A stretch of DNA of 64,000 nt from JASSUD01 sp031963445 (GTDB lineage Bacteria > Pseudomonadota > Gammaproteobacteria > Burkholderiales > Burkholderiaceae). The stretch's first letter is position 1. The number at the start of each line of letters is the position of its first letter. The notes below the pieces were generated by a model that ran no database searches, was not told where the DNA came from, and was given only the letters and a program-made list of their open reading frames with translations. The DNA is taken from the NCBI GenBank assembly GCA_031963445.1, contig JASSUH010000001.1, forward strand, positions 1,426,001-1,490,000. Reading direction: 5' to 3'. The position numbers were made by a program, and so were the translations under genes. This document shows, one piece after another, positions 8,089 through 17,308 of the stretch.

Positions 8089-10806
8089 ATGCGCTTCAAA
8101 CCAAGCAAAGTGACCTCTAGCTTTGCGCTAGCTTGTACAGGAGCGCCTACTTTACTGCGAGCGGCGCGTGAAATTAATAGTGCTATTAAGGAAAGTATCG
8201 CTCGCATTCAGCAACGCTTACAGAGGCTGCATCAGACTAATAGACCGACTCAGCAAGAAACTTTTGACGCGGCCTGCAATCGTTTGCAACTTGTTGAAAG
8301 TGGTTTAGTGGCGTCTGCACAAGCATTTCAAAAGCGCTCGGGTAACTGGTTTTTGTTGTGCTCTCTGGCTTTTGCTTTTTTGATTGCTACGCCATTAGTT
8401 GGGCAGGATGAGACGAGTCACTGGGTTAGTCATTTACTCTTATCAAGCGGGGTAATGTTAGTGGCTGCAGCGAAGGCCTTGGTTTTGCATTTTCGCGCTT
8501 GTCAAATTCGAGAACGCAATCTTTATGCGTTTGGGCAATGGTTTAAGCAAGATTATTGGGTGCGTCGAGGTTTTTTTGCTTTGGCTCTTGGTCTTTTATT
8601 GATGGGGGTTTTAACGAGCACTGTGGTTTATTCAGCAAGTATGGATCTCGGTCAATTTAAACCAGCTGCTGGAGATGCGTCGGTAGCATTTTTGCGGCAA
8701 ATTTTTGGTAACGTTATCGATCAAATTCATGCCGGTGCGGATCCTGGCACAGAAACATCGACCAATGCACTTAGCCGTATGCTCGGACCCTTCAATAGTG
8801 CGGTAGTGTTTCTTGGCATGCTCTTTATTAGCTACACGACAATTAAGGGAGCGATAGATTCGGCCCATGATGGCGAACTGCTAGGCAAAAAAATGTCTTC
8901 TGCTTGGCTACCTCTGCGTACTGTTGCTGCTGCTGGCTTGTTATTGCCCCTTGGCTCTGGTTATTCGCTGATTCAAATTGGTGTGCTATGGCTGGTGGTG
9001 CAGTCGGTGGGTTTGGCAGGTGTGGTGATTTCTGCGGGGCTAGATTATGTGGCTGAAACCAATATGGTGATGCAGCCGCATATACCTGATGCGCGCCCGC
9101 TCGCGGCCAATATTCTGCGTTTTGAAGTGTGCCGAGCTGCGCTTAATCAGCAGTTTGATGGTTCTGGTCGGTATGAAAAGATCGTGCTGAGAGAGAGGCC
9201 CCAAACTGTTGTGCCGAGCGTGGATAAGCCGACGTTTAACCGCAGCCTAGATGCCATACCCGCGTTAAAAATGATTAGGATCTATCAACAAGCCAAACAA
9301 CTGATTCCTCAACGCTATACCGTGGTTAATTTTGAGTGGCGCGCGCAGCACGGTAGTTATCTCAATCCAGTCGTATGCGGTGCGCTGAAATGGGAAGAGG
9401 CTGAAGTAGGGGGTAAGCATAATAACGCTTTGAAGATTGCTAAAGGCCCGATTATGGCCGCGCATGCTCAAGCAGTGCGCGAGATGATTAAAACTTTGCA
9501 GCCCTTTGCGCAAATGCTCGTTGCAGGACAAAAGCCTGAGGCTGGCGCATTAGAAGCTGCTGCTGCGCATTATGAAAATACTTTAGTGGCAGCCGCTAAG
9601 AAAGCCTTGCAACAAACCAATGACGTTGAACGTACACATTTTTTGCAATGGGCTAAAGAGGGTGGATGGATCTTTTTGCCGACTTATTACAACCACTTTA
9701 TTCAACTTAACGATGCGATGCAGTCAGCACTGAATACTTTACCTGTGTCACATGCGGTTGAGATTGATGATAAAGAAGTACAAACCGTGCTGCGTAGCTA
9801 TCAAGACGCTTTGTTAACAGCAGAAGAATATATTAAGCATCGAGAAATGGCGCCACGCAAAGCCTATCAGCAACAAGCGGCTGCCAGTATGCGCGTGCCG
9901 CACAGCTGGGAGGATGCGAAACGGTTGTTAGCAAGTTTCACACAGGATGCGATTTACCAGTTCACGCAAGAATTAGCGGGTAGCAATCTTTCACATATAG
10001 GGCAGATTAAAGCGCTCGGTGATTCGATTATTCATACGGGTGAATCTTTATTAGGCGCGCTTTTTACCATCAACGGATTTAGTCATGGGAACGGCGTTAA
10101 ATTGACACTGGGTACGCTCTTCGACATTGGCGCGGCGGTTTCTTCGATCTCTGGCATGCTGACCACATTAGCGTTAACCACTCTCTTTTTTGGTGCTTGG
10201 GCTGCCTACTATGTACCCATGATTCCTTTCATTACTGCTGTTACTGCAGTGATCAAGTGGTTTGTATTAGTTTTCGAATCGGTGATTGCTGCGCCAATTT
10301 TTGCGCTTGCTCATTTACATCCAGATGGAGGCGATGCAGTTGGTAAAGGTGGGCCTGGATATATGTTGATCTTAGGCAATTTTTTGCGCCCAACGCTGAC
10401 TGTCTTTGGTTTCTTTGGCAGCATTTGGTTGGTGCAACCTGTAGCTGGTTTTATCAACGCTGCCTATATCACTGCCGTAGCAGGCGCTGAATATAACTCT
10501 TTATCAGGGGTAGTGGCCTTTCTAGCTTATGTTGGAATTTACGTGATGCTGATGACTGGTGTAGTGCATTCGATTTTTACTTTAGTGAATTGGCTCCCAG
10601 ACAATGTATTGAACTGGCTTGGCGGCGTGCTTGATAGCAAAGATATAGGAGGCGCGACTGAAGCAAGCGGAGGTTTTAAAGGCATACCAGTAGATATCCC
10701 TCACGGCGCTGACAAAGAAGGTCACAGTGCAGACAAAGCAAATAGCAAAGGTGGGCGTGGAAAGCATCCGGCTACTAACAAGGAATTGTTGGGTGGGCAT
10801 TCTTAA
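8089..10806 (+). CDS. DotA/TraY-family type IV secretion membrane protein
   Basis: A 905-residue polytopic inner-membrane protein of the DotA (Legionella Dot/Icm) and TraY (IncI conjugation) family. Hydrophobic helices lie around residues 85-105, 118-135, 160-185, 240-320 and 690-860, with a large extracytoplasmic region (about 325-680) between them. The C-terminal block carries family-typical AAPIFALAHLHPDGGD, GYMLILGNFLRPTLTV and late helices, then a Lys/Gly/His-rich tail. The ATG at 8089 follows AAAGGGG. It is divergent from the four-gene exported-protein operon, so both may share a regulatory region. It is the clearest sign of an I-type (type IVB) secretion or conjugation system; the ATPases, outer-membrane and coupling components are not in the window. 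Confidence 0.85.
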   Translation: MRFKPSKVTSSFALACTGAPTLLRAAREINSAIKESIARIQQRLQRLHQTNRPTQQETFDAACNRLQLVESGLVASAQAFQKRSGNWFLLCSLAFAFLIATPLVGQDETSHWVSHLLLSSGVMLVAAAKALVLHFRACQIRERNLYAFGQWFKQDYWVRRGFFALALGLLLMGVLTSTVVYSASMDLGQFKPAAGDASVAFLRQIFGNVIDQIHAGADPGTETSTNALSRMLGPFNSAVVFLGMLFISYTTIKGAIDSAHDGELLGKKMSSAWLPLRTVAAAGLLLPLGSGYSLIQIGVLWLVVQSVGLAGVVISAGLDYVAETNMVMQPHIPDARPLAANILRFEVCRAALNQQFDGSGRYEKIVLRERPQTVVPSVDKPTFNRSLDAIPALKMIRIYQQAKQLIPQRYTVVNFEWRAQHGSYLNPVVCGALKWEEAEVGGKHNNALKIAKGPIMAAHAQAVREMIKTLQPFAQMLVAGQKPEAGALEAAAAHYENTLVAAAKKALQQTNDVERTHFLQWAKEGGWIFLPTYYNHFIQLNDAMQSALNTLPVSHAVEIDDKEVQTVLRSYQDALLTAEEYIKHREMAPRKAYQQQAAASMRVPHSWEDAKRLLASFTQDAIYQFTQELAGSNLSHIGQIKALGDSIIHTGESLLGALFTINGFSHGNGVKLTLGTLFDIGAAVSSISGMLTTLALTTLFFGAWAAYYVPMIPFITAVTAVIKWFVLVFESVIAAPIFALAHLHPDGGDAVGKGGPGYMLILGNFLRPTLTVFGFFGSIWLVQPVAGFINAAYITAVAGAEYNSLSGVVAFLAYVGIYVMLMTGVVHSIFTLVNWLPDNVLNWLGGVLDSKDIGGATEASGGFKGIPVDIPHGADKEGHSADKANSKGGRGKHPATNKELLGGHS

Positions 10807-11014
10807 AATTTGTTCAAATTCTTTTTGATTAGTGATTTAAGGCAGCGTTAAATACCTAAGATATTGGTAGTGGGGAGAGAGCTAAGAAGAAATGTGAAGA
10901 AATTGATGATTTTGCGAAGGTTTTGCAGAAAATACTTAGTAGCAGATGAATAAATACATTGAGCAATAAACTACTATGCCTAATAAATTGCTCATTACTT
11001 AATGATTGAAAAAA

Positions 11015-12463
11015 TTATAGAAGTGGTGAAAAGAGCCGTGCTACGTGCATTATTATGCGGCGCCACGTAGGAGCATGGGCGACCTCAGTTAAGGGTACTG
11101 GGTAAGCTAGTGTGAAATCTTGCTCTAGCATCGCGGCAACTTCAATGGCAAAGGCATCATCCACGGTTAATAGCATGATTTCAAAATTGAGTCGGAACGA
11201 GCGGTTATCTAAATTTGCGCTGCCGATGGCGGCTGCTTCGTCGTCGATTAGCAGTACTTTTTGATGGCAAAAACCTGGCTTATAGCGAAAGATTTTGATG
11301 CCAGCTTGCACAGCATCATGCGCATAAAGCATCGATGCGTAATACACGCCAAAATGGTCGCTCTGTTGGGGGATTAAGATGCGTACGTCTACGCCACGCA
11401 TAACAGCGAGTCTGAGTGCTGAGAAAACGGCTTCGTCTGGCACAAAGTACGGTGTGGCAATCCAAACCCGATGGTGCGCGGTGTTAATGGCTTCAACAAA
11501 AAATAGTGAGCAAGTTTCGTATTGATCTGCGGGGCCGCTTGCAATCGCTAAGCAATGCATATTGGCGTCGAACTGTGGGGTAGGGGGTGCACTTAAGGGG
11601 AGTGCTTGGGTGGCCCAGAACCAGTCTTGGGTAAAAGTTTCTTGAATATCCGCAACAACTAGTCCTTCAATGTCGATATGCGTATCACGCCAAGGAGAAA
11701 GCAAGGGGTTTTTGCCAAGATATTCATCCCCAGCGTTAAGGCCGCCGATAAATGCGCGCTTACCATCAACGACGATGATTTTTCGGTGATTGCGAAAGTT
11801 GATTTGAAAGCGATTAATAAAACGTCTGGTCGCAAATTTATGGATCTCTACACCGCCTGCGCGTAAGGTCTCTACATAGTGGCATGGTAGCTTTGAGCAA
11901 CCAATGCCGTCATACAAAAAATACACTGGCACACCCTGAGCCGCTTTGGTCAGCAATATTTGCTGTAGCTGGCGTCCAACTTGATCATCATGCACGACAA
12001 AATATTGCACCATCACATAGTGCGAGGCTTGTTCAATTGCCGCAAAAATTGCGGCGAAAGTGGCTTCCCCATCAATCAGTAAACGCACCCGATTGGCGGG
12101 CATAAAGCGCGTGCCAGCAAGTTTCTCAAGTGCACGCGTGGCACGCTGGCCAAGGTTTTCAACCAGTTTGTCGGGATCATTGAGCTGGGCTATTTGGGTT
12201 TTCCACGCAGCAGGTTGAGATTGGCTGCGCATTTGTAAATCTCTTAGGCGGCGTGCATCGACATAGCCGAAGAACCGTTTGCTACCTAAAAAGAGATAAG
12301 GAATTAAGGTTAGATAGGGTAAGGCAACTAAAGAGATCGCCCAAGCAATGGCACCTTGCGAGGTGCGCGCATTTTGAATGGCATGAAAGGCCGCGATGAC
12401 GCCGCCGATTTCCATGAACACAATAAAAATGCTCATTAGTAAGCCACTTGAGGACCAACTCAT
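11015..12463 (-). CDS. cls: Cardiolipin synthase
   Basis: A 482-residue phospholipase D-superfamily enzyme that condenses two phosphatidylglycerol molecules to cardiolipin and glycerol at the inner membrane. Two N-terminal hydrophobic helices (about residues 7-27 and 38-60) precede two HKD motifs: HRKIIVVDGKRAFIGGLNAG near residue 222 and HQKVLLIDDEAAAIGSANLD near residue 398. Length matches ClsA-type synthases. It stands alone, followed and preceded by intergenic DNA with repeat remnants. I see no damage in the catalytic motifs. Confidence 0.93.
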   Translation of the reverse strand: MSWSSSGLLMSIFIVFMEIGGVIAAFHAIQNARTSQGAIAWAISLVALPYLTLIPYLFLGSKRFFGYVDARRLRDLQMRSQSQPAAWKTQIAQLNDPDKLVENLGQRATRALEKLAGTRFMPANRVRLLIDGEATFAAIFAAIEQASHYVMVQYFVVHDDQVGRQLQQILLTKAAQGVPVYFLYDGIGCSKLPCHYVETLRAGGVEIHKFATRRFINRFQINFRNHRKIIVVDGKRAFIGGLNAGDEYLGKNPLLSPWRDTHIDIEGLVVADIQETFTQDWFWATQALPLSAPPTPQFDANMHCLAIASGPADQYETCSLFFVEAINTAHHRVWIATPYFVPDEAVFSALRLAVMRGVDVRILIPQQSDHFGVYYASMLYAHDAVQAGIKIFRYKPGFCHQKVLLIDDEAAAIGSANLDNRSFRLNFEIMLLTVDDAFAIEVAAMLEQDFTLAYPVPLTEVAHAPTWRRIIMHVARLFSPLL

Positions 12464-12602
12464 AAGTCTCCAGGTCTACATTAATTGGGAGAACCTGTTT
12501 AGTGTCTCCCTCGCAGCGTTGTGTCTTACGGGAAATGCAAATGTACTATCTAGCCACGGGCAACACTACCAGGAAGATCCTAAACTGATTCTCAAAAAAG
12601 CG

Positions 12603-12694
12603 TTTCACGGAGCCTCTGCATAATCGCTTGGGCGTTATGCGTTGCAGCGAGTACTAGTTAATCGGTGGTAAAGGCATTGCTCTTGGGGTTATTA
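12603..12694. repeat. Degenerate inverted repeat, family B
   Basis: Contains GGAGCCTCTGCATAATCGCT, ACTAGTTAATCGGTGGTAAAG and TTGGGGTTAT, matching scattered parts of the better-preserved family B copies near 38036 and 40748. It directly abuts the family A half-element that follows. Identity is weak and boundaries are approximate. Confidence 0.45.
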
Positions 12695-12767
12695 AGAGCC
12701 TGTTTATAATCTTTAAAAGTGGGTTGTGTTGGGGTTCCTTCGTCACCCCAACCTACGAAAAGGCCAA
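12695..12767. repeat. MITE-like repeat, family A (copy 2, left half)
   Basis: Left terminal repeat AGAGCCTGTTTATAATCTTT, then the palindrome arm TTGGGGTTCCTTCGTCACCC and CCTACGAAAAGGCCAA. The right half is missing and the element stops within two bases of the prmB stop codon, so it has been truncated at or by the gene boundary. Confidence 0.8.
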
Positions 12768-12768
12768 G

Positions 12769-13659
12769 TTAGCCGAGCAAATCAGTTTGGTGCAATAAAA
12801 ATACGCTATTTTCGCTGCCGCTTGTGCTCAACCAAGTGAAATTCAAATCTGGAAAAGCTGCATCAAGGTAGGCGCGTTCGTGCCCGATTTCTACGATAAG
12901 CACACCATTTGGTTTCAATCTTGTGCGTGCTCCCTCGATGATAGGACGTACAAGTTCCATGCCATCTTTGCCGCCAGCAAATGCTAACTCAGGTTCATGC
13001 CGGAATTCAGGCGGTAACGCTTGCATAGAAGCGTCGTTGACGTACGGTGGATTGGAGATGATCAAGTCATACTGACGCGTTGGAGGAAGCGGGTCATAAA
13101 GACTGCCTGCATATAAATTGATGCGTTCGTTTAAGTCATATTCGGCGATATTACGTTTGGCGACGGCAATCGCCTTATCAGATAACTCAACAGCATCGAC
13201 TTGCGCTTGCTCAAACTTGTCAGCAGCGAGGATCGCTAAACAAGCAGAGCCCGTGCATAAGTCAAGCACGTTTCGTACTGCATCAGGGTCATCAATCCAC
13301 GGTTCAAAATGGTTGAGCAGAGGCTCGCCAATATGTGAGCGCGGTACGATGACATTTTCATCAACATAAAAACGATAGCCGTGTAGCCAAGCTTCACCAG
13401 TGAGATAGGCCGCTGGCAGACGTTCTTTAATACGTCGTTCTATTATCTTAAGGGCAGCGTCAATCTCTGAACGAAGCAATTGAGCATCGAGGAAAGGCTC
13501 AAGTGTGTCTAGCGGTAAATGCAGGGTATGCAAAATTAAATAAACCGCTTCATCGTAGGCACAAGTGCTGCCTTGGCCATAAGCGAGTTTGGCTTGAGTA
13601 AAACGCGAAACTGCGTAGCGCAATAGATCTCGCAGCGTAGAAAAGGGTAGGGTTGTCAT
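12769..13659 (-). CDS. prmB: Ribosomal protein uL3 glutamine N5-methyltransferase
   Basis: A 296-residue SAM-dependent methyltransferase that methylates a glutamine of ribosomal protein L3. The class I methyltransferase site shows VLDLCTGSACLAILAA, and the glutamine-binding NPPY motif is at about residue 201 (IISNPPYVNDASMQALPPEF). The following RHEPELAFAGGKDGMELV is characteristic of PrmB rather than PrmC. It is placed 54 bases after dapE on the same strand, the arrangement seen in Burkholderia relatives, so co-transcription with the dap genes is likely. A truncated repeat abuts its 3' end. Confidence 0.92.
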   Translation of the reverse strand: MTTLPFSTLRDLLRYAVSRFTQAKLAYGQGSTCAYDEAVYLILHTLHLPLDTLEPFLDAQLLRSEIDAALKIIERRIKERLPAAYLTGEAWLHGYRFYVDENVIVPRSHIGEPLLNHFEPWIDDPDAVRNVLDLCTGSACLAILAADKFEQAQVDAVELSDKAIAVAKRNIAEYDLNERINLYAGSLYDPLPPTRQYDLIISNPPYVNDASMQALPPEFRHEPELAFAGGKDGMELVRPIIEGARTRLKPNGVLIVEIGHERAYLDAAFPDLNFTWLSTSGSENSVFLLHQTDLLG

Positions 13660-13713
13660 ACAAATAAAGTAAGAGGTTCAATGAGGTTGAATGAAAGAAA
13701 GTTTGCCTAGCTC

Positions 13714-14865
13714 TTAAGCAATCAATTGTTCAAGAACGCGTCGATAGATATTCTTCAAAGGGTCAATGCTATCGAGCGCAATGTGCTCGTTAATTTGATG
13801 AATACTCGCATTCACAGGGCCAAACTCGATCACTTGTGGGCACAGTTTAGCGATAAAACGGCCATCAGATGTGCCGCCGGTGGTCGAGAGCGTTGGTGTA
13901 ATGCCTGTTTCGTCTTGAATCGCTTTGCTTAGCGCGTTAGAAAGCATGCCATGTGGTGTCAAGAAGGGTGAGCCGTTTAGCGTCCAGTTCAGTAGATAAT
14001 CTTTCTCTGGCAGCAAGCTATGTGAATTTAGTATGGACTTCACTCTCTCCTTAAGCGATTCAACGGTGCTAGTTGGAGCAAAGCGGAAATTAAAATCTAG
14101 TACGAATTCAGCAGGAATCACATTAGTCGCGCCAGTGCCAGCATTTAGGTTAGAGATTTGCCAGCTAGTGGGCGGAAAATATTCGTTGCCGCTGTCCCAT
14201 TCTGTTTGCACGAGCTCGGCTAAGGCTGGTGCGAAGAGGTGGATAGGGTTGCATGCTAAATGAGGATAAGCGATGTGGCCTTGTATCCCTCGGATAGTTA
14301 ACCGGCCAGATAGTGAGCCGCGCCGGCCGTTTTTTATGGTGTCGCCCAACGTAGTGACGCTGGTTGGTTCGCCCACTATGCAATAGTCCAAGCGTTCGTT
14401 ACGTGCTTGTAACGTTTCAATCACTTTTACTGTGCCATCAGTAGCTGGCCCTTCTTCATCACTGGTAAGCAGAAAGGCAATCGAACCAGCATGTTGTGGG
14501 TGAGCCGCAATAAATTCCTCGCTAGCAATAACAAAGCAAGCAAGAGAAGTCTTCATATCGGCAGCGCCGCGAGCATACAGCTTGCCATCTCGGTGGGTGG
14601 GAACGAAAGGCGGAGAGTCCCACGCTTCTAATGGACCCGTTGGTACTACATCAGTGTGTCCAGCAAACCCTAGTAATTTACCCGCACGCGCCGCGCTGCC
14701 ACGTCGCACTGCCCATAAATTAGTAACGTTGCCCAATACCAGCGTTTCACAAGTAAAACCGATTTTTTCCAAGCGATTAGCGATAAGTGCCTGGCACCCT
14801 GAATCATTAGGTGTAATTGAAGCTTGGGCGAGCAATTGTTCAGTGAGAGCAAGGGTTGTGGACAT
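13714..14865 (-). CDS. dapE: Succinyl-diaminopimelate desuccinylase
   Basis: A 383-residue di-zinc M20-family hydrolase that cleaves N-succinyl-LL-2,6-diaminopimelate to LL-diaminopimelate and succinate, a step of lysine and peptidoglycan-precursor synthesis. Metal-site motifs are intact: GHTDVVPTG, YARGAADMK, TSDEEGPATDG, IVGEPTS and the late NASIHQINEHI histidine. Length is normal. It is separated from its pathway partners dapD and dapC by an inserted repeat and an unrelated opposite-strand gene, so it may now need its own promoter. Confidence 0.95.
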   Translation of the reverse strand: MSTTLALTEQLLAQASITPNDSGCQALIANRLEKIGFTCETLVLGNVTNLWAVRRGSAARAGKLLGFAGHTDVVPTGPLEAWDSPPFVPTHRDGKLYARGAADMKTSLACFVIASEEFIAAHPQHAGSIAFLLTSDEEGPATDGTVKVIETLQARNERLDYCIVGEPTSVTTLGDTIKNGRRGSLSGRLTIRGIQGHIAYPHLACNPIHLFAPALAELVQTEWDSGNEYFPPTSWQISNLNAGTGATNVIPAEFVLDFNFRFAPTSTVESLKERVKSILNSHSLLPEKDYLLNWTLNGSPFLTPHGMLSNALSKAIQDETGITPTLSTTGGTSDGRFIAKLCPQVIEFGPVNASIHQINEHIALDSIDPLKNIYRRVLEQLIA

Positions 14866-14908
14866 GCGTGCTTTTTTCCTGAAATTGATAACTCTTTTAC
14901 CTACTTCT

Positions 14909-15069
14909 TAGAGCCTGTTCACGATCTTCAAAAGAGGGTTGTGTTGGGGTTCCTTCGTCACCCCAACCTACGAAAAGGCCAAAATTGTAGGTTGGGGTGA
15001 CGAAGGAACCCCAACATGCCTACCAAACACCTCTCACCGCCTTCTGCTTAGAGATCATGAACAGATTCT
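14909..15069. repeat. MITE-like repeat, family A (copy 3, complete)
   Basis: The best-preserved copy, about 160 bases. Outer inverted termini TAGAGCCTGTTCACGATCTT and AGAGATCATGAACAGATTCT enclose a near-perfect inner palindrome: TTGGGGTTCCTTCGTCACCC ... CCTACGAAAAGGCCAAAATT ... GTAGGTTGGGGTGACGAAGG. No reading frame is present, so it would need a transposase in trans. It sits immediately upstream of dapE, inside what is a contiguous dap operon in relatives. Confidence 0.9.
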
Positions 15070-15236
15070 TAAATTTTAAGGCGATGAAAGATGATCATTA
15101 TAGCTGCCCGACTTTAGAGAATTGGCAGGACGTGCCGGTACTTTCTTCGGATAGATAGCGTTATTTTTGCATCAAGGAAAATGAATATTCTGAATATGCC
15201 TAAATTGGTACTTACGTCATTTTTGTGAGACTAAGA

Positions 15237-16025
15237 ATGGGTAATGGAATTTCCTGTTTTTCTAGCAATCACACGTTGCAGACCGATGCTATTTCCTCAA
15301 GTGCCAAGAGAGGGTGTAATGAAGTTTTAAAAAGAAGCAGGCGATTAACCTCACTTACAGAGTCCCTAGGTAGATGCAAACGAAGCTCATTGAGTTCTGC
15401 AAATCCATCGAATAGACCTCCACTTAGGCACACTGCTTTTGGAGGGCTTCGGAAGAATCCTGTACCAGGAGTTGAATCGGGTGCTAATAGTACTGCTGCC
15501 AAGTCTCCTCAGCATAAGGAAGCGGGTTCAGTGGGTGTTGAAAATCAGAGAACTTCTACTCTACGGGAACTGCATCGGCACTCATCACAAATGTTACGAG
15601 GGGAGTCGGTTCAGCAGGGCATCTATAAGTGCTTTACATTGAAAATCATAGGCAATTTTAGAATCGATAGTTTTGGCATCGAAATCATCAAAGGGATGGC
15701 ATATTTAGCTGCGGGGAAAGAAATAGCTTCAGGCGAAAAAGATATTGATACAGTTATAAAAGAGTTAAGGGGACAGTTAGATCCGTTTCTACCGAAAGAT
15801 ATAGCAGAACAAAAAATAGACGATTTTCTTATGGAAGGAATTATTACTTCAATTAATGATCTTAAAAAAACTGCATATTTAGTTGCGGGGAAAGAAATAG
15901 CATCAGGCGAGAAAGATCTTGATACAGCTATAAACGAGTTAAGGGAACAATTAGGTCCGTTTCTACCGAAAGATATAGAAGAGCAAAAAATAGACCGTAT
16001 TCTTATTGAAGGAATTATTACTTAG
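15237..16025 (+). CDS. Unknown tandem-repeat protein with myristoylation-like start
   Basis: A 262-residue protein with no recognised family. I chose the ATG at 15237 over a GTG at 15225; it gives the N-terminus MGNGISCFSS, which fits the eukaryotic N-myristoylation consensus (Gly2, Ser6) followed by a cysteine that could be palmitoylated. The first 110 residues are Ser/Arg/Asn-rich and probably disordered. The C-terminal third contains a direct repeat of 58 residues (174 bases, copies beginning at 15699 and 15873) with the core AGKEIASGEKD, PFLPKDI and EQKID. It lies against the strand of the dap genes and splits yffB from dapE. I infer a secreted host-directed protein; nothing proves secretion. 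Confidence 0.65.
   Translation: MGNGISCFSSNHTLQTDAISSSAKRGCNEVLKRSRRLTSLTESLGRCKRSSLSSANPSNRPPLRHTAFGGLRKNPVPGVESGANSTAAKSPQHKEAGSVGVENQRTSTLRELHRHSSQMLRGESVQQGIYKCFTLKIIGNFRIDSFGIEIIKGMAYLAAGKEIASGEKDIDTVIKELRGQLDPFLPKDIAEQKIDDFLMEGIITSINDLKKTAYLVAGKEIASGEKDLDTAINELREQLGPFLPKDIEEQKIDRILIEGIIT
15699..16025 (+). repeat. 174-bp tandem duplication within the coding region
   Basis: The segment starting GCATATTTAGCTGCGGGGAA at 15699 recurs at 15873 (GCATATTTAGTTGCGGGGAA). Period is 174 bases (58 codons), so the frame is kept. The second copy is cut short by the stop codon at the point corresponding to a serine codon (TCA versus TAG) in copy one. Confidence 0.9.
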
Positions 16026-16093
16026 GCTCCTCTCCTAAGCGAAGCAGGGTGGACACGGCCTACTGAGTAATAGACGTAGGACCAAATAACTGC

Positions 16094-16447
16094 TTATTTA
16101 AAAAGCGTCAGATAGCTATCGTTTGAAAAGCCTACCGCTCTAACTTGGTTATCGATAGTGATAACGGGGCGTTTAATCAGGCTGGGATTTTCTACCATGA
16201 GGGCAAGCGCTTGATCTTCATGCTCGGCGGCTGCTTTTGCTGCGTCAGATAAGTTGCGCCAACTGGTGCCGCGTCGATTTAGAAGAGCTTCAAGCGGAAC
16301 GTCTTGCAACCAATTTTTTAGCGTAGAGAGGGTGACACCAGCTTTTTTGTAATCATGAAAGGTATAGGCAATTTGCTTGTCAGCAAGCCACGCACGTGCT
16401 TTCTTAACCGTGTCGCAATTGGGAATGCCGTACATGATAAGCGCCAT
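16094..16447 (-). CDS. yffB: ArsC/Spx-family protein YffB
   Basis: A 117-residue thioredoxin-fold protein of the ArsC-like YffB/Spx family. MALIMYGIPNCDTVKKARAW gives the fold's first strand and the single N-terminal cysteine in place of CXXC. The end reads LIKRPVITIDNQVRAVGF with the cis-proline region. Its function in proteobacteria is poorly known and it is not a proven arsenate reductase. The start codon overlaps the dapD stop (shared base 16447). The location between dapD and dapE is conserved in Burkholderia relatives. Confidence 0.88.
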   Translation of the reverse strand: MALIMYGIPNCDTVKKARAWLADKQIAYTFHDYKKAGVTLSTLKNWLQDVPLEALLNRRGTSWRNLSDAAKAAAEHEDQALALMVENPSLIKRPVITIDNQVRAVGFSNDSYLTLFK

Positions 16448-17271
16448 TAGATATCTCGCAAAAGTTCATTGAGCGCTGTTTTAGCACGTGTTTTTGCATC
16501 GATTTTTTTGACGATGACGGCTGCATACAAACTATATTTGCCATCTTTCGAGGGCAAGCTACCAGGCACGACTACCGAGCCAGGTGGTACGCGCCCGTAA
16601 AAAATTTGGCCGCTGTCACGATCATAAATTTTGGTGCTTTGACCGATAAAAACACCCATTGAAATCACTGAATCAGCGCCAACAATCACGCCTTCAACAA
16701 TTTCAGAACGTGCACCGATAAAACAATTGTCTTCGATAATGACCGGATTAGCTTGCAGGGGCTCAAGTACCCCGCCTAGTCCGACGCCACCTGAGATGTG
16801 GACATTTTTACCCACTTGCGCGCACGAGCCAACGGTCGCCCAAGTGTCGATCATGCTACCTTCGTCAATATAAGCGCCAATGTTGACGTAAGAGGGCATC
16901 AGTACAACGTTTTTTGCGATAAATGAACCCCGCCTTGCGATAGCAGGGGGCACTACGCGAAAGCCGCCTGCAGCGAAATCGGCTTCGCTGTAATTGGCGA
17001 ATTTACTTGGCACTTTGTCGTAAAACTGTGAGTAACCGCCTTGCGAGACCGTATTATTTTCTAGCCGAAAAGATAACAACACGGCTTGTTTTAGCCAGGT
17101 ATTAACCACCCACTCGTTGCCTTGCTTTTCTGCAATGCGCCAAACGCCTTTATCTAACTGAGTAAGTGTATGAGTTACCGCTTCCCGTAGCTCGGCGCTG
17201 GCCGAGGTAGGAGTAAGTTCAGCACGATTTCCCCAAGCTTTTTCAACGAGATTTTGTAATTGTTCAGACAT
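16447..17271 (-). CDS. dapD: Tetrahydrodipicolinate N-succinyltransferase
   Basis: A 274-residue acyltransferase using succinyl-CoA to succinylate tetrahydrodipicolinate, committing it to the succinylase branch of lysine/diaminopimelate synthesis. The left-handed beta-helix is seen as hexapeptide-type runs from about residue 110 to 230 (VVLMPSYVNIGAYIDEGSMI, HISGGVGLGGVLEPLQANPV, VIIEDNCFIGARSEIVEGV). Length matches the family. It is 37 bases downstream of dapC and overlaps yffB by one base, so these three form an operon. Confidence 0.96.
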   Translation of the reverse strand: MSEQLQNLVEKAWGNRAELTPTSASAELREAVTHTLTQLDKGVWRIAEKQGNEWVVNTWLKQAVLLSFRLENNTVSQGGYSQFYDKVPSKFANYSEADFAAGGFRVVPPAIARRGSFIAKNVVLMPSYVNIGAYIDEGSMIDTWATVGSCAQVGKNVHISGGVGLGGVLEPLQANPVIIEDNCFIGARSEIVEGVIVGADSVISMGVFIGQSTKIYDRDSGQIFYGRVPPGSVVVPGSLPSKDGKYSLYAAVIVKKIDAKTRAKTALNELLRDI

Positions 17272-17308
17272 AGCAACCTGTATGTGACGAGTTAAAAGAT
17301 GGCTAAAT

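Noticed and set aside
8089..10806. Reading the DotA/TraY block as an integrative conjugative element
   Set aside because: No relaxase, integrase, coupling ATPase or attachment repeat is visible in the window, so mobility cannot be supported.
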